From positions 687,958 through 751,957 of the forward strand of contig NZ_FPAB01000004.1 of the NCBI RefSeq assembly GCF_900116145.1: a DNA stretch of 64,000 nt, written 5' to 3'. This DNA is from Streptomyces harbinensis. GTDB lineage: Bacteria; Actinomycetota; Actinomycetes; Streptomycetales; Streptomycetaceae. Positions 47,886 through 58,501 of this stretch are shown piece by piece; position 1 is the first letter of the stretch, and each line of letters begins with the position of its first letter. The notes beneath the pieces are model-generated. The model was not told where the DNA came from. It made no database searches and saw only the letters and a list, made by a program, of their open reading frames with translations. A program made the position numbers and the translations under genes.

Positions 47886-48584
47886 TCAGCCGGTGGGCAG
47901 CGGGGCGCCGGTCAGATGGTGCTGGACCACCGGCGCCAGCTGCCGGACCAGGGTGTCCGGATCGGTGGTGGCCAGCGGCGGGATCCTCAGGACGTACCGC
48001 AGCAGTACCGTGCCGACCAGCTGGGCCGCCGCCAGTTCCGTGCGCAGCTCCGCGTCCTCGGCCGGCAGCGCCCCGGCCAGCCGGGACAGCAACTGGCCGG
48101 CGATGAACTCGCGGAAGATGCGGGCCGCCGTCTCGTGGGTGAGGGCCGAGCGGACGACGGCGAGCAGCGGGGTGCGGGTCGCCGGATCCTCCCAGACCCG
48201 CAGGAAGGCGCGGGTGAACTCCTCGCCGATCCGGCCGGGGTCCAGGGGGCCGAGCGCGGCGATCCGCTCGGCGACCGGCCCCGCGGTCACCGCCACGGCG
48301 GCCGAGAACAGCCCCTCCTTCGTGCCGAAGTAGTGGTGCACCAGCGCCTGGTCGACCTCGGCGCCGCGCGCGATGGCGCGTACCGACGTCTTCTCGTAGC
48401 CGCGCTCGGCGAACAGCGCGCGGGCCGTCTCCAGGATCCGCTCCCGGGTGGCGGGGCCGCGCTCCGCGCCGCTCCCGGCGGGCCGCCCGCGCCGCCGGCC
48501 CGCCGCCCGCGGGGCGCCCGGCGCGGCGGAGTCGTCCGGTGCGGTGGAGGCGGCGGGGGTGGCGCCGTCCTCAGCGCCGGACAT
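47886..48584 (-). CDS. TetR-family transcriptional regulator
   Basis: This 232-aa protein has a 45-residue Ala/Pro/Arg-rich N-terminus, then the TetR helix-turn-helix ([53 protein letters not shown]) and a helical C-terminus. ATG at 48584 lies 14 bp inside the end of the isomerase-like gene upstream, so the two are co-transcribed. It is the obvious candidate to bind the palindrome at 49449-49468 and control the ABC exporter. The ligand is unknown. Confidence 0.93.
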   Translation of the reverse strand: MSGAEDGATPAASTAPDDSAAPGAPRAAGRRRGRPAGSGAERGPATRERILETARALFAERGYEKTSVRAIARGAEVDQALVHHYFGTKEGLFSAAVAVTAGPVAERIAALGPLDPGRIGEEFTRAFLRVWEDPATRTPLLAVVRSALTHETAARIFREFIAGQLLSRLAGALPAEDAELRTELAAAQLVGTVLLRYVLRIPPLATTDPDTLVRQLAPVVQHHLTGAPLPTG

Positions 48585-49395
48585 CGCGCCCGCCGGCCCC
48601 GGCCCGCAGATGCATCCGGGTGAAGGCGAGCGCCTCGGCCAGATCGGCCTCCCGCTCGGCGGCCGACATGGCGCGCCGGGTGTTGACCTCCACCACCACA
48701 TGGCCGTCGTAGCCGGTGGCGGCGAGCCCGCGCAGCAGTTCGCCGCACGGCTGCGTGCCGCGGCCGGGCACCAGGTGCTCGTCGCGGCCCGAGCCGCTGC
48801 CGTCGCCGATGTGGACGTGGCCGAGCCGGTCGCCCATCCGGGCCGCCATCGCCAGCGCGTCGGTCCGGGAGGTCGCGGCGTGCGAGAGATCGAGGGTGAA
48901 GTGCCGGTAGTCCTCGTCGGTCGGGTCCCAGCCGGGCGCGTACGCCAGCATCTCGCGGTCCCGGTACCGCCAGGGGTACATGTTCTCCACCGCGAACCTG
49001 ACATCCGTCTCGTGGGCCATCCGCCCGATGCCGGAGACGAAGTCCCGTGCGTAGCCGCGCTGCCAGCGGAACGGCGGATGGACGACCACCGTGCTCGCGC
49101 CCAGCCGGTGGGCGGCGTCGCGGGCGCGCAGCAGTTTGCGCCAGGGGTCGGTGGACCACACCCGCTGGGTGACCAGCAGGCACGGCGCGTGGATGGCGAG
49201 CACCGGCACCCCGTACCGGTCGGACAGCCGGCGCAGGGCGTCGATGTCCTGGCTCACCGGGTCCGTCCACACCATGACCTCGACGCCGTCGTAGCCGAGC
49301 TTGGCGGCTATCGCGAAGGCCGACGCGGTGTTCTCCGGGTACGCCGAGGCGGTCGACATCGCGACCTTGGTCCCCGGATTCGCCTGGTGTGCCAC
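48571..49395 (-). CDS. Sugar phosphate isomerase/epimerase-family protein
   Basis: This 274-aa TIM-barrel protein belongs to the xylose-isomerase-like AP endonuclease 2 family. It shows [33 protein letters not shown] at the N-terminus, [43 protein letters not shown] and [11 protein letters not shown], including the metal-binding Glu, Asp and His positions. Substrate is not known. GTG at 49395 is the start. It overlaps the TetR gene by 14 bp and diverges from the ABC exporter. Confidence 0.92.
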   Translation of the reverse strand: MAHQANPGTKVAMSTASAYPENTASAFAIAAKLGYDGVEVMVWTDPVSQDIDALRRLSDRYGVPVLAIHAPCLLVTQRVWSTDPWRKLLRARDAAHRLGASTVVVHPPFRWQRGYARDFVSGIGRMAHETDVRFAVENMYPWRYRDREMLAYAPGWDPTDEDYRHFTLDLSHAATSRTDALAMAARMGDRLGHVHIGDGSGSGRDEHLVPGRGTQPCGELLRGLAATGYDGHVVVEVNTRRAMSAAEREADLAEALAFTRMHLRAGAGGRDVRR

Positions 49396-49422
49396 GCGCC
49401 CCAGCCTAAAGGGCCCGATTCC

Positions 49423-49451
49423 TTGACGACGGCAGCCCTGCGCTCCAGTAT
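49423..49451 (+). promoter_or_regulatory. Leaderless promoter of the ABC exporter
   Basis: TTGACG (49423-49428), 17-bp spacer, CAGTAT (49446-49451), then 7 nt to the ATG at 49459. Spacing and both hexamers fit a housekeeping promoter that starts transcription at the ATG, so the mRNA would have no leader. Confidence 0.75.
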
Positions 49452-49468
49452 TCATCGCATGATGAATA
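49449..49468. promoter_or_regulatory. Operator-like palindrome over the -10 and start codon of the ABC exporter
   Basis: TATTCATCGCATGATGAATA has perfect 8-bp arms (TATTCATC and GATGAATA) around GCAT. It covers the -10, the transcription start and the ATG, so a bound repressor would block initiation. It is strikingly AT-rich against its surroundings. Confidence 0.75.
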
Positions 49469-50301
49469 AATCGGCACCGGGCCGGGAACCGGCGGTACGG
49501 GCCGCCGGCCTGACCGTGGTGCGCGGCGGGGCCCGGGTGATCGACGGCCTGGACTTCACCGTGCCGGCCGGCAGCGTCACCGGCCTGCTGGGCCCGTCCG
49601 GCTGCGGCAAGACGACACTCATGCGCGCGATCGTCGGCGCGCAGGCCCGGGTGAGCGGCACCGTGGAGGTCCTGGGCCGGCCCGGCGGCAGCCCGGAGCT
49701 GCGGCACCGGCTGGGGTACGTCACCCAGGACCCGTCGGTGTACCGCGATCTGACCGTGCGACAGAACCTGGACTACTTCGCCGCCGTGCTCGGCATCCCG
49801 CGCCCCCGCCGGGCCGCGGCGGTGGACGGCGCGCTCACCGATGTGGACCTCGGCGCGAAGGCGGACGCGCTGACCGGGGCGCTCTCCGGCGGCCAGCGCT
49901 CCCGGGTCTCGCTCGCCGTGGCGCTGCTGGGTACCCCGGAGCTGCTGGTGCTGGACGAGCCCACGGTCGGTCTCGATCCGGTGCTGCGGCGCGATCTGTG
50001 GAACCTCTTCCACCGGCTGGCCGACGAGCGGGGCACCACGCTGCTCATCTCCTCGCACGTGATGGACGAGGCCGACCGCTGCCACCGGCTGCTGCTGATG
50101 CGCGAGGGCGCGCTGCTCGCCCAGGGCAGCCCGGCCGAACTGCGGGAGGCCACCGGCAGCGCCACCATCGAGGGCGCCTTCCTGCGCCTGGTCGACCGGG
50201 CCGCCCGCCCGGAGAGCGCGGGGCGGGAAGAACCGGAACGGCGCGCGGACCGGGAAGCAGACGCGGGAAACACCGGACCCGAGGGAGACACCGCCGCATG
50301 A
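49459..50301 (+). CDS. ABC transporter ATP-binding protein (ABC-2 exporter type)
   Basis: This 280-aa ATPase has Walker [11 protein letters not shown] near residue 50, the signature [17 protein letters not shown] near residue 140, Walker [14 protein letters not shown] and the H-loop [11 protein letters not shown]. It should pair with the permease encoded next to make an efflux pump. ATG at 49459 or 49462 is the start; both lie in the palindrome. The C-terminal tail of about 35 residues is Arg/Glu-rich. Its stop overlaps the permease start (ATGA). Confidence 0.93.
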   Translation: MMNKSAPGREPAVRAAGLTVVRGGARVIDGLDFTVPAGSVTGLLGPSGCGKTTLMRAIVGAQARVSGTVEVLGRPGGSPELRHRLGYVTQDPSVYRDLTVRQNLDYFAAVLGIPRPRRAAAVDGALTDVDLGAKADALTGALSGGQRSRVSLAVALLGTPELLVLDEPTVGLDPVLRRDLWNLFHRLADERGTTLLISSHVMDEADRCHRLLLMREGALLAQGSPAELREATGSATIEGAFLRLVDRAARPESAGREEPERRADREADAGNTGPEGDTAA

Positions 50302-51035
50302 GCCCCGCCCGTACCCTCGCCACCGCCCGCCGCGTGCTGCGCCAGCTGCGCCACGATCCGCGCACCGTCGCGCTGCTGCTGCTCGTCCCGGTGCTGCTGC
50401 TCACGCTGCTGTACTACGTCTTCGACAACCGGGCGGCGGAGTTCGACCGGATCGGATCGTCCCTGCTCGGGATCTTCCCCATGCTGACCATGTTCCTGGT
50501 GACCTCCATCGCCACCCTGCGCGAACGCACCTCCGGCACCCTGGAACGGCTGCTCGCCATGCCGCTCGCCAAGGCCGACCTCCTCCTCGGCTACGCGCTG
50601 GCCTTCGGCGCCCTCGCCGTTCTCCAGGCCGGCCTGGTCACCGGCCTCGCCGTGTGGCTGCTCGGCCTCACCGTGGCCGGCTCCCCCTGGCTGCTGCTGC
50701 TCGTGGCCGTGCTCACCGCGCTGCTCGGCACGGCCATGGGGCTGTTCGTCTCGGCCTTCGCCGCCTCCGAGTTCCAGGCGGTGCAGTTCATGCCGGCCTT
50801 CGTCTTCCCGCAGCTGCTGCTGTGCGGCCTGTTCACCCCGCGCGACACCATGCAGCCCGCCCTGGAGTACGTCTCGAACGTGCTGCCCATGTCGTACTCC
50901 GTCAACGCCGCCCAGCAGGTGCTGGAGCACCCGGGCGTCACCGGCCACTACCTGCGCGACCTGGGCATCGTCGCCGGCGTCGCGCTCGGCGTTCTCGTTC
51001 TCGGCGCCGCCACGCTGCGGCGGCGCACCGCCTAG
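50298..51035 (+). CDS. ABC-2 type transporter permease
   Basis: This 245-aa membrane protein has six hydrophobic helices in the ABC-2 pattern, with the first cytoplasmic stretch ([33 protein letters not shown]) and the family segment [70 protein letters not shown] matches DrrB-like exporters. It is coupled to the ATPase by a 4-bp overlap. Its last bases overlap the convergent ppx gene by 4 bp. The exported compound is unknown. Confidence 0.93.
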   Translation: MSPARTLATARRVLRQLRHDPRTVALLLLVPVLLLTLLYYVFDNRAAEFDRIGSSLLGIFPMLTMFLVTSIATLRERTSGTLERLLAMPLAKADLLLGYALAFGALAVLQAGLVTGLAVWLLGLTVAGSPWLLLLVAVLTALLGTAMGLFVSAFAASEFQAVQFMPAFVFPQLLLCGLFTPRDTMQPALEYVSNVLPMSYSVNAAQQVLEHPGVTGHYLRDLGIVAGVALGVLVLGAATLRRRTA

Positions 51036-52009
51036 GACCGGCCGAACGCCCCCTCCGCCGGTTCCGGCCTCCGCTCCGCCCCGTTCCGCATCCCGTCCAG
51101 CCGCCGCAGGATCACCCCCTCGCGCAGCGCCCACGGGCAGATCTCCACCGACTCCACGTCGAACAGATCCAGCGCCGCCTCCGCCACCACCGCCCCCGCC
51201 AGCAACTGCGGCGCCCGCCCCTGCGAGACGCCCGGCAGCGTCGCCCGCTCCGCCGCCGGCATCACCGTCAGCTTCGGCACCCACGAGCGCAGATCACCGC
51301 GCCCCAGGTCGCGCCGTACGTACAGCCCGTCCGCCGCCCGTGCCGCGCCCGCCAGCCGGGCCAGCTGCCGGAACGTCTTGGAGGTGGCCACCACCCGGTC
51401 CGGCGGACCGAAGCGGGTGAAGTCGCCCACCACCTGCGCGATCTCGCCGCGCACCTGGCGGCGCAGCGCCTTCACGTCCGCCGCGTCCGGCGGATCCCCC
51501 GGCAGCCCGGCCGCCGTCAGCCGCCCCGCGCCCAGCGGCAGCGACACCGCCGCGTCCGGCGCCTCGTCGACCCCGTAGGCGATCTCCAGCGAACCGCCCC
51601 CGATGTCGAACAGCAGCAACCGCCCCGCCGACCAGCCCAGCCAGCGGCGCGCCGCCAGGAACGTCAGCCGCGCCTCGTCCGCGCCCGACAGCACCTGGAG
51701 CGCCACGCCCGTCTCCCGCGCCACCCGGTCCAGCACCACGTCCGCGTTGCTCGCCTCGCGCACCGCCGAGGTCGCGAACGGCAGCAGTTCGGCGACGCCC
51801 TGGTCCTCGGCGACCTCCAGCGCCTCCTTGACCACCTGGATCAGGCGCTCTATCCCGACGGTGTCGATCGCACCCCCGTCGTCCAGCAACTCCGCCAGCC
51901 GCAACTCCACCTTGTGGGAGTACGCCGGCAGCGGGCGCGCACCCGGATGCGCGTCGACGACCAGCAGATGGACCGTATTGGAACCCACGTCGAGAACACC
52001 GAGCCTCAT
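51032..52009 (-). CDS. Ppx/GppA phosphatase-family protein
   Basis: This 325-aa enzyme belongs to the exopolyphosphatase/pppGpp-phosphohydrolase family. The ASKHA motifs are [17 protein letters not shown] near the N-terminus, [31 protein letters not shown] and [15 protein letters not shown]. It is shorter than E. coli Ppx and lacks its extra C-terminal domain, as in actinobacterial Ppx1-like proteins. ATG at 52009 begins the conserved fold. It diverges from the Cys-rich gene with about 37 bp between. Confidence 0.93.
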   Translation of the reverse strand: MRLGVLDVGSNTVHLLVVDAHPGARPLPAYSHKVELRLAELLDDGGAIDTVGIERLIQVVKEALEVAEDQGVAELLPFATSAVREASNADVVLDRVARETGVALQVLSGADEARLTFLAARRWLGWSAGRLLLFDIGGGSLEIAYGVDEAPDAAVSLPLGAGRLTAAGLPGDPPDAADVKALRRQVRGEIAQVVGDFTRFGPPDRVVATSKTFRQLARLAGAARAADGLYVRRDLGRGDLRSWVPKLTVMPAAERATLPGVSQGRAPQLLAGAVVAEAALDLFDVESVEICPWALREGVILRRLDGMRNGAERRPEPAEGAFGRS

Positions 52010-52046
52010 GAGGGGCAACGCTACCCGGGCCCCTTACCCTGGCGTG

Positions 52047-52964
52047 GTGGCAATGACGAAGAGGGCGAAGGCGGGCAGAACCGTCAGGCAGCTCGATGGG
52101 GCACGGCGGCGCGCGGCCGGCGACGAGGTGGCACTCGACCACCCCCGCGCATGGGTGGAGTTCCCCGACCCGGCCGACGCCGAGCAGGTCTTCCGCTGCG
52201 ATCTGACCTGGCTGACCTCGCGCTGGCACTGTGTGTTCGGCAACGGCTGCCAGGGCATCGAGGCCGGCCGCGCCTCCGACGGCTGCTGCACCCTGGGGGC
52301 GCACTTCTCGGACGAGGAGGACGAGGCGCGCGTCGCCCGGCACGCCGCCCGGCTCACCCCCGAGACCTGGCAGTTCCACGCCGAGGGCACCTCCGAACGC
52401 GGCTGGGTGCAGCTCGACGACGACGGCGAACGGCAGACCCGGCGCCTGGAGGGGGCGTGCATCTTCCTCAACCGCCCCGGATTCGTCGCGGGCGCCGGCT
52501 GCGCGCTGCACACCATGGCGCTCGCCGAGGGCCGCGAGCCCCTGGAGACCAAGCCGGACGTGTGCTGGCAGCTGCCGGTCCGCCGCACCTACGAGTGGGT
52601 GGAGCAGCCCGACGGCGAGCAGCTGCTGTACGTCTCGATCGGCGAGTACGACCGGCGCGGCTGGGGCCCCGGCGGCCATGACCTGCACTGGTGGTGCACC
52701 GGCGCCCCGAGCGCGCACGGCGCGGGACGGCCGGTGTACGAGTCGTACCGGCCCGAGCTGATCGAGCTGATGGGCAAGGAGGGGTACGCCGAGCTGGCCC
52801 GGCTGTGCGCGGAACGGCTGGCCGTGCACGCCGCCGTACCCCCCGGCGTACGCCCGCTCCCGCTGCTGGCCCCGCACCCCGCCGACCCCGGACCGGCCGC
52901 CGCTCCCGTGTGCTCCGTCTCGGAATCCGGGAAGACCGTCCCAGCACCCGGGCGAGAGGCGTAG
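52047..52964 (+). CDS. Cysteine-rich hypothetical protein
   Basis: This 305-aa protein has a cluster of cysteines in the N-terminal third: [30 protein letters not shown], then GACIFLN, AGCALHT and VCWQL. These could bind an iron-sulfur cluster or zinc, and the pattern recalls YkgJ/DUF3109-type proteins, but I cannot assign it firmly. The C-terminal 50 residues are Pro/Ala-rich. A TACCCT -10 box (52035-52040) lies 6 nt before GTG at 52047, so a leaderless start there is likely; GTG 52044 and ATG 52053 are alternatives. The next gene is ilvD. Confidence 0.75.
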   Translation: MAMTKRAKAGRTVRQLDGARRRAAGDEVALDHPRAWVEFPDPADAEQVFRCDLTWLTSRWHCVFGNGCQGIEAGRASDGCCTLGAHFSDEEDEARVARHAARLTPETWQFHAEGTSERGWVQLDDDGERQTRRLEGACIFLNRPGFVAGAGCALHTMALAEGREPLETKPDVCWQLPVRRTYEWVEQPDGEQLLYVSIGEYDRRGWGPGGHDLHWWCTGAPSAHGAGRPVYESYRPELIELMGKEGYAELARLCAERLAVHAAVPPGVRPLPLLAPHPADPGPAAAPVCSVSESGKTVPAPGREA

Positions 52965-53005
52965 CCTCGACGCAAGCAGCCCGTGTCCCGAAGGAGAGCA
53001 GCACC

Positions 53006-54850
53006 ATGGCGACGCTGAGGTCCCGAACCGTCACCCACGGCCGCAACATGGCGGGCGCCCGCGCCCTTCTGCGGGCCGCCGGCGTAGCACGGGAGGACTT
53101 CGGCAAGCCGATCATCGCGGTCGCCAACAGCTTCACCGAGTTCGTGCCCGGCCACACCCACCTCCAGCCGGTGGGCCGCATCGTCTCCGACGCCATCAAG
53201 GCGGCCGGCGGCGTCCCGCGCGAGTTCAACACCATCGCGGTGGACGACGGCATCGCCATGGGCCACAGCGGCATGCTGTACTCCCTGCCGTCCCGCGATC
53301 TGATCGCCGACTCCGTGGAGTACATGACGGAGGCGCACTGCGCGGACGCGCTGATCTGCATCTCCAACTGCGACAAGATCACCCCCGGGATGCTGATGGC
53401 CGCCCTCCGGCTGAACATCCCCACCGTCTTCGTCTCCGGCGGCCCCATGGAAGCCGGCAAGACCACCCTGGTCGACGGCACCGTCCGCTCCAACCTCGAC
53501 CTGGTGCACGCCATGTCCGAGGCCGTCTCCGACGCCACCTCCGACGAGGACCTGCTGCGCATCGAGGAAGCGGCCTGCCCGACCTGCGGCTCCTGCTCCG
53601 GGATGTTCACCGCCAACTCGATGAACTGCCTGGTCGAGGCGCTGGGCCTGGCCCTGCCCGGCAACGGCTCGGTGCTGGCCACCCACACCGCGCGCAAGGA
53701 GCTGTACGAGGCCGCCGGCCGCACCGTCGTGGAGATCACCAAGCGCCGCTACGAGCAGGACGACACCTCCGTCCTGCCCCGCGAGCTGGCCTCCCGCGCC
53801 GCGTTCGAGAACGCCATGGCGCTGGACGTGGCCATGGGCGGCTCCACCAACACCGTGCTGCACCTGCTGGCCGCGGCCGTCGAGGCCGGCCTGGACTTCG
53901 GCCTCGCCGACATCGACGCCGTCTCCCGCCGGGTGCCGTGCGTGTGCAAGGTCGCGCCGAACGGCGCGTACCACATGGAGGACGTCCACCGGGCCGGCGG
54001 CATCCCCGCCATCCTGGGCGAACTCCAGCGCGCCGGGCACCTGAACGAGGACGTGCACGCCGTGCACGCCGACTCGCTCGCCGAGTGGCTGAAGAAGTGG
54101 GACCTGCGCGGCGGCTCGCCCGCCCCTGAGGCAGTCGAACTCTTCCACGCCGCGCCCGGCTGTGTGCGCTCGGCCGAGGCGTTCTCCCAGTCCGAACGGT
54201 GGGAGACGCTCGACCTGGACGCCGCCGGCGGCTGCATCCGCGACGTGGAGCACGCCTACTCGGCCGACGGCGGGCTCGCCGTGCTCACCGGCAACCTGGC
54301 CCCCGACGGCGCCGTCGTGAAGACCGCCGGTGTGGACGAGTCGATCTGGACCTTCACCGGCCCGGCCGTGGTCGTCGAGTCGCAGGAGCAGGCGGTCGAG
54401 GCGATCCTCGGCAAGCGGGTCAAGGAGGGCGACGTGGTCGTCGTCCGCTACGAGGGCCCCAAGGGCGGCCCCGGCATGCAGGAGATGCTGTACCCCACGG
54501 CGTTCCTCAAGGGCCGCGGCCTGGGCGCCAAGTGCGCGCTGATCACCGACGGCCGGTTCTCCGGCGGCACCTCCGGACTGTCCATCGGCCACGTCTCCCC
54601 GGAGGCGGCCTCGGGCGGCACCATCGCGCTGGTGCGCGACGGCGACATGATCAGCATCGACATCCCGGGCCGCAGCATCGAACTCCAGGTCCCCGAAGCC
54701 GAGCTGGCGGCGCGCCGCGAGGCGCTCGGCGGCCGGTACGCGCCGGTGGACCGCGACCGCAAGGTGTCGCTGGCGCTGCGCGCCTACGCCGCGATGGCCA
54801 CCAGCGCCGACAAGGGCGCGGTGCGCGACGTCAGCAAGCTGGAGGACTGA
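53006..54850 (+). CDS. ilvD: Dihydroxy-acid dehydratase
   Basis: This 614-aa iron-sulfur enzyme dehydrates dihydroxy acids in valine, isoleucine and CoA-precursor synthesis. It is the long E. coli-like form: [17 protein letters not shown] replaces the Cys-containing NxCTPCN motif of the shorter form. C122 ([10 protein letters not shown]) and the CPTCGSC segment (191-197) carry the cluster ligands. The C-terminal [22 protein letters not shown] motif is complete. ATG at 53006 has AAGGAGA upstream. It is followed by a stable hairpin. Confidence 0.96.
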   Translation: MATLRSRTVTHGRNMAGARALLRAAGVAREDFGKPIIAVANSFTEFVPGHTHLQPVGRIVSDAIKAAGGVPREFNTIAVDDGIAMGHSGMLYSLPSRDLIADSVEYMTEAHCADALICISNCDKITPGMLMAALRLNIPTVFVSGGPMEAGKTTLVDGTVRSNLDLVHAMSEAVSDATSDEDLLRIEEAACPTCGSCSGMFTANSMNCLVEALGLALPGNGSVLATHTARKELYEAAGRTVVEITKRRYEQDDTSVLPRELASRAAFENAMALDVAMGGSTNTVLHLLAAAVEAGLDFGLADIDAVSRRVPCVCKVAPNGAYHMEDVHRAGGIPAILGELQRAGHLNEDVHAVHADSLAEWLKKWDLRGGSPAPEAVELFHAAPGCVRSAEAFSQSERWETLDLDAAGGCIRDVEHAYSADGGLAVLTGNLAPDGAVVKTAGVDESIWTFTGPAVVVESQEQAVEAILGKRVKEGDVVVVRYEGPKGGPGMQEMLYPTAFLKGRGLGAKCALITDGRFSGGTSGLSIGHVSPEAASGGTIALVRDGDMISIDIPGRSIELQVPEAELAARREALGGRYAPVDRDRKVSLALRAYAAMATSADKGAVRDVSKLED

Positions 54851-54878
54851 CCGCCGCCCCGGTCACCCCGCCACCCCG

Positions 54879-54914
54879 CCCGCCGCGCCCGGCCGTATCA
54901 CCGGGCCCGGCGGG
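54879..54914. terminator. Hairpin terminator between ilvD and the kinase gene
   Basis: The left arm 54879-54892 pairs with the right arm 54901-54914 over 14 bp with one mismatch; the loop is CCGTATCA. It lies between convergent genes, so it probably serves both. Confidence 0.65.
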
Positions 54915-54989
54915 CGCGCGCGTTCCCGCGTTCCGCACCACCGCCGTTGCCGGAACGGCAATCCTTGCCCCGCCCGGTGGCCCGGACGC

Positions 54990-57122
54990 TCACAGCTCGG
55001 GCAGCCGCACCGCGTAAAGCGTGTTCCCCAGGGTCACCACATACGCCCAGCCGTCCAGCAGCACCGGCGCCGGAGCCCAGGCGTCACTGCCCAGACCCGG
55101 CGTGCCCGGGTGCGCCGGGCCCGTCCACAGCGTGCCGCCGTCCGCCGTGTCCACCACGGACAGCCGGCCCTCCTGGTCCGACAGATACAGCCGGCCGTCC
55201 GCGACCAGCGGCTCCGACGCCCCCGACACCCCGGTCTCGGCGCTCCACCGCACCTCACCGGCCGCCGCGTCCACCGCCGTGACCCGGCCCGCCGTGTCCG
55301 TCACGTACACCAGACCGTCGTCCGCCAGCACCGCGCGCGGCTCCGCCGGATGCGGCAGCTCGGTGCGCACCCACTCCCCGTTCGCCAGGTCCATCCGCTG
55401 CACCGCCACCGACACCGGCAGCTCCGGGTCCCACTCCTCGAAGTACGCGGCCTCCTCGTCCAGGGCGACCAGCTCCAGCAGACTCGGCACCGGCGCCAGC
55501 GGGCGCGGGGCGTGCCACTGCTCCCGCCCCGTCCCGTCCAGCAGCATCATCTCCGGGGCCCCGCCGGTCTCCTCGTCCCGGCTCACCGCCAGCAGCCGGT
55601 CGCCGTGCGCGCGCAGATCGGTGAGATACCGGCCCGGCACCTCCCAGGTGCCCAGCCGCTCCGGCGTCTCCTGGGCGTAGAACCGCACCGTGCTGTCGCC
55701 GTTCTGGAGCGCCAGCCGGTCCCCGACTGCCACCAGGTCGCGCAGCTCCGGGGCGTCCAGCTGCCACAGCTCCGCCCCGTCCGCCGGATCGAGCGCGATG
55801 ACCCCCTTCTCGGAGCGGGCGAACACCGCGCCGCCCGCCGCGATCGCCGCCGGCGGCCCCAGACTCGTGCGCGGCCCGTTGTACCGCCACGACTCCGCCC
55901 CGTCCGCCGGGTTCAGCACGACGGTCCGCACCCCCCACGCCGCACACAGCAGCTCCGCCGCCAGCGGCCGGCAGGAGAACCCGTCGGTCGGCGCGTCCTG
56001 CACCCCGACATCCCGCAGATCCAGCTCCCACGGCTCGGGCGCCCGCTCCTCGGGCGCCGCACCGCCCGCGCCGCCCGCACCGCCCGCCCCCGGGGACGCC
56101 GGTGCCGTCCCGCCGTCGTCCATCCACAGCAGCCGCGCCCCCGCCCCGGCCGCCAGCAGCACGGCCACCGCCACCCCCGCCAGCGCCAGCCGGCGCCCGC
56201 CCCGCCGCCGCACGGGCCGGGGCGCCGTGTCCTCCTCCGCGCCGCCCCCGGTGCCCGGCGCCCGCCACACCGGCGACGCCCGCACCTCGCCCGCCTGCGC
56301 CCGCGAGTCCGCCCACGCCGCCATCCGCAGCACCGTCACCACGTCCGGCCGCTGCCGCGGATCCTTCGCCAGACACAGCCCGACCAGCTCCCGCAGCGGC
56401 TCCGGCACCGCGTCCAGCACCGGCTCCTCGTGCACCACCCGGTAGGCCACGGCCAGCGGATCGGGCCCCGGCACCTCACCCGTCTCGAACGGGCTGTGCC
56501 CGGTCGCCGCGTACGCCACCACCGCCCCCAGCGCGAACACGTCCGCCGCCTGCGTCACCTCCGCCCCACCCGTCAGCTGCTCCGGCGCCATGAACGGCGG
56601 CGACCCCAGCACCGCACCCGTCTCCGTCAGCCGGTGCGAATCCGTGAGCGCCCGCGAGATCCCGAAGTCGATGACCCGCACGCCGTCCTCGGCCAGCAGC
56701 ACATTGCCCGGCTTCAGATCCCGGTGCACCAGCCCCCGCCCGTGGATGTCCCGCAGCGCCTCCGCCAGCTGCGCCCCCACCCGGGCCGCCTCCCGCGCGC
56801 TCAGCGGCCCGTCCCGGTCCACCCTGTCGGTCAGCGAACCACCCGGGACGAACAGCGTGGCCAGCCACGGCGGATCGCCGTCCGGATCCGCGTCCACCAC
56901 CGGCGCCGTGTACGCGCCGCCCACCTTCCGGGCCGCCGCCACCTCCCGCCGGAACCTGGCCCGGAACCCCGGGTCCTGGGCGTACTCCCGGCGGATCACC
57001 TTCACGGCCACCTGCCGGCCCGCCGGCGTCCGGGCCAGATACACCACCCCCATGCCGCCGCTGCCGAGGCGCCGCTCCAGGACGTAGTCGCCCAAACGCT
57101 CGGGTGCGGTGCCGTCCGTCAT
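54990..57122 (-). CDS. Transmembrane Ser/Thr protein kinase with PQQ-type extracellular domain
   Basis: This 710-aa kinase has an N-terminal catalytic domain: the glycine loop GSGGMG at 20-25, Lys41 (VAVK), HRDLKPGN with Asp135, DFG at 152-154 and the activation segment GSPPFMAPEQL. A juxtamembrane region leads to one TM helix (about 312-334: RLALAGVAVAVLLAAGAGARLLW). The outer part has PQQ-type beta-propeller repeats (ALDPADGAELWQL, AVDAAAGEVRWSAETG, VVDTADGGTLWTG), so it may bind a ligand outside. ATG at 57122 follows GGGGAG. Substrates are unknown. Confidence 0.94.
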   Translation of the reverse strand: MTDGTAPERLGDYVLERRLGSGGMGVVYLARTPAGRQVAVKVIRREYAQDPGFRARFRREVAAARKVGGAYTAPVVDADPDGDPPWLATLFVPGGSLTDRVDRDGPLSAREAARVGAQLAEALRDIHGRGLVHRDLKPGNVLLAEDGVRVIDFGISRALTDSHRLTETGAVLGSPPFMAPEQLTGGAEVTQAADVFALGAVVAYAATGHSPFETGEVPGPDPLAVAYRVVHEEPVLDAVPEPLRELVGLCLAKDPRQRPDVVTVLRMAAWADSRAQAGEVRASPVWRAPGTGGGAEEDTAPRPVRRRGGRRLALAGVAVAVLLAAGAGARLLWMDDGGTAPASPGAGGAGGAGGAAPEERAPEPWELDLRDVGVQDAPTDGFSCRPLAAELLCAAWGVRTVVLNPADGAESWRYNGPRTSLGPPAAIAAGGAVFARSEKGVIALDPADGAELWQLDAPELRDLVAVGDRLALQNGDSTVRFYAQETPERLGTWEVPGRYLTDLRAHGDRLLAVSRDEETGGAPEMMLLDGTGREQWHAPRPLAPVPSLLELVALDEEAAYFEEWDPELPVSVAVQRMDLANGEWVRTELPHPAEPRAVLADDGLVYVTDTAGRVTAVDAAAGEVRWSAETGVSGASEPLVADGRLYLSDQEGRLSVVDTADGGTLWTGPAHPGTPGLGSDAWAPAPVLLDGWAYVVTLGNTLYAVRLPEL

Positions 57123-57193
57123 GGCCACTCCCCCTGAGACAAGTCGGAACTCACCCTACAAAGGCCGGGCGGGCGCCGGTCATAATCGACACC

Positions 57194-57697
57194 ATGTCCA
57201 CACCCCTGGCACAGCGACCCCAGCCGGACCCGATCCGTTTCTACGGCACCAGCTGGGTCGATCACTCGCGCGGCTACGGAGCGCGGCGCTTCGTACTCGG
57301 CCTGGGCGCCTCCCTGCTGGCGGCCCTCGGCGTGCTGGCACTCAAGCTCGGCTACAACGGGCTGACCCTCTCGCAGGGCGCGGCCTGGCTGCGCGTGCTG
57401 GTCATCGTCGCCTTCGCCGGCTGCACCGCCGTCGCCTTCACCCGCGCCCTGAACAGCTGGACCCGGCCCCGCGCGGCGGGCGAGGACGAGGCCGCCTTCC
57501 GCAGCATCAAGATCATCGGCTTTGTGGGGATCCTCCTCGCGTACGCGCTGCGCAGCGCGGTCGAGGCCCCGGGCGAGAAGCTGCGCCGCATGGACTACGA
57601 GGCCGCCGTCACCCAGTGGGAACGGCTCACCACCAAGCGGTCCGGCAACCCCGCCCGCAAGCGCGGCCGAGCCGGCGCAGGTGGCAAGCGGCGCTGA
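57194..57697 (+). CDS. Conserved small membrane protein
   Basis: This 167-aa protein has two or three TM helices (about 34-54, 61-83 and 105-122) and a basic C-terminal tail (TTKRSGNPARKRGRAGAGGKRR). The N-terminus is soluble (TPLAQRPQPDPIRFYGTSWVDHSRGYGARR). The RFYGTSWVDHSRGYG segment just before the first helix is distinctive. I do not recognise a family beyond 'membrane protein'. ATG at 57194 is used. It is divergent from the kinase and 18 bp before the methyltransferase gene. Confidence 0.82.
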   Translation: MSTPLAQRPQPDPIRFYGTSWVDHSRGYGARRFVLGLGASLLAALGVLALKLGYNGLTLSQGAAWLRVLVIVAFAGCTAVAFTRALNSWTRPRAAGEDEAAFRSIKIIGFVGILLAYALRSAVEAPGEKLRRMDYEAAVTQWERLTTKRSGNPARKRGRAGAGGKRR

Positions 57698-57715
57698 GCG
57701 GGAAGGGGAGGGCAC

Positions 57716-58471
57716 ATGACCGTCTCCAAGGCCACCCTCGCCGCCTCCTTCAACGCCGTCGCCGCCGACTACGCCGCCACCAGGCCCGGCTACCCGGCCG
57801 CGCTGTACGACGCGGTCGAGGAACTGGCCGGCCGCCCGCTGCACGGCGCCCGCGTGCTGGATGTCGGCGCCGGCACCGGCATCGGCACCGCCCCGATGCT
57901 GGCGCGCGGTGCCCAGGTGACCGCTGCGGAGCCAGGCCCCGGTATGGCCGCCCAACTGCGCGCGCACCTCCCCGCTGTCCCCCTGGTGCGCGGCTCCGGC
58001 GACGCCCTGCCCTTCGCGGCCGACACCTTCGACCTGGTGACGTACGCCCAGGCCTGGCACTGGACGGACCCGGCCCGCTCCCTCCCCGAGGCCCTGCGCG
58101 TCCTGCGCCCGGGCGGCACCCTCGCCCTCTGGTGGAACACCCCGGACGAGTCCGTCGCCTGGGTCGCCGCCCAGCAGCGGCGGCTCAGCCCCGGGCACCG
58201 GTACGACGTCACCGACCGTGCCCCCGCCCTCATCCGGGGAGCTGCCCCGCACCTCACCCCCCACTACCGGGAACTGCGCTGGACCCGCACCCTCCCCCTC
58301 GACACCCACCTCGCCGCCCTCACCACCCACTCCACCCTCGCCACCCTCCCGCCGGAGCGCGCCGCCGCCCTGATCGAGGCCGAGCGCGCCGCGCTCCGCG
58401 CCGTCGTCGGGGACGGACCCGTGACCGAGCCGTACGTCGTGCGGCTGACCGCTGTGCGGACACCCGCCTGA
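57716..58471 (+). CDS. Class I SAM-dependent methyltransferase
   Basis: This 251-aa protein has the SAM-binding motif I VLDVGAGTGIGTAPML near residue 45, a motif II VTAAEPGPGMAAQLRAHL, and the methyltransferase 11 pattern FAADTFDLVTYAQAWHWTDPARSLPEALRVLRPGGTLALWW. The target molecule is unknown. ATG at 57716 follows GGGGAGGG. It may be co-transcribed with the membrane protein gene before it and lies 30 bp upstream of proC. Confidence 0.92.
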   Translation: MTVSKATLAASFNAVAADYAATRPGYPAALYDAVEELAGRPLHGARVLDVGAGTGIGTAPMLARGAQVTAAEPGPGMAAQLRAHLPAVPLVRGSGDALPFAADTFDLVTYAQAWHWTDPARSLPEALRVLRPGGTLALWWNTPDESVAWVAAQQRRLSPGHRYDVTDRAPALIRGAAPHLTPHYRELRWTRTLPLDTHLAALTTHSTLATLPPERAAALIEAERAALRAVVGDGPVTEPYVVRLTAVRTPA

Positions 58472-58501
58472 CGGTCCCGGCCCCCGGTGCACCATGGGGG
58501 G

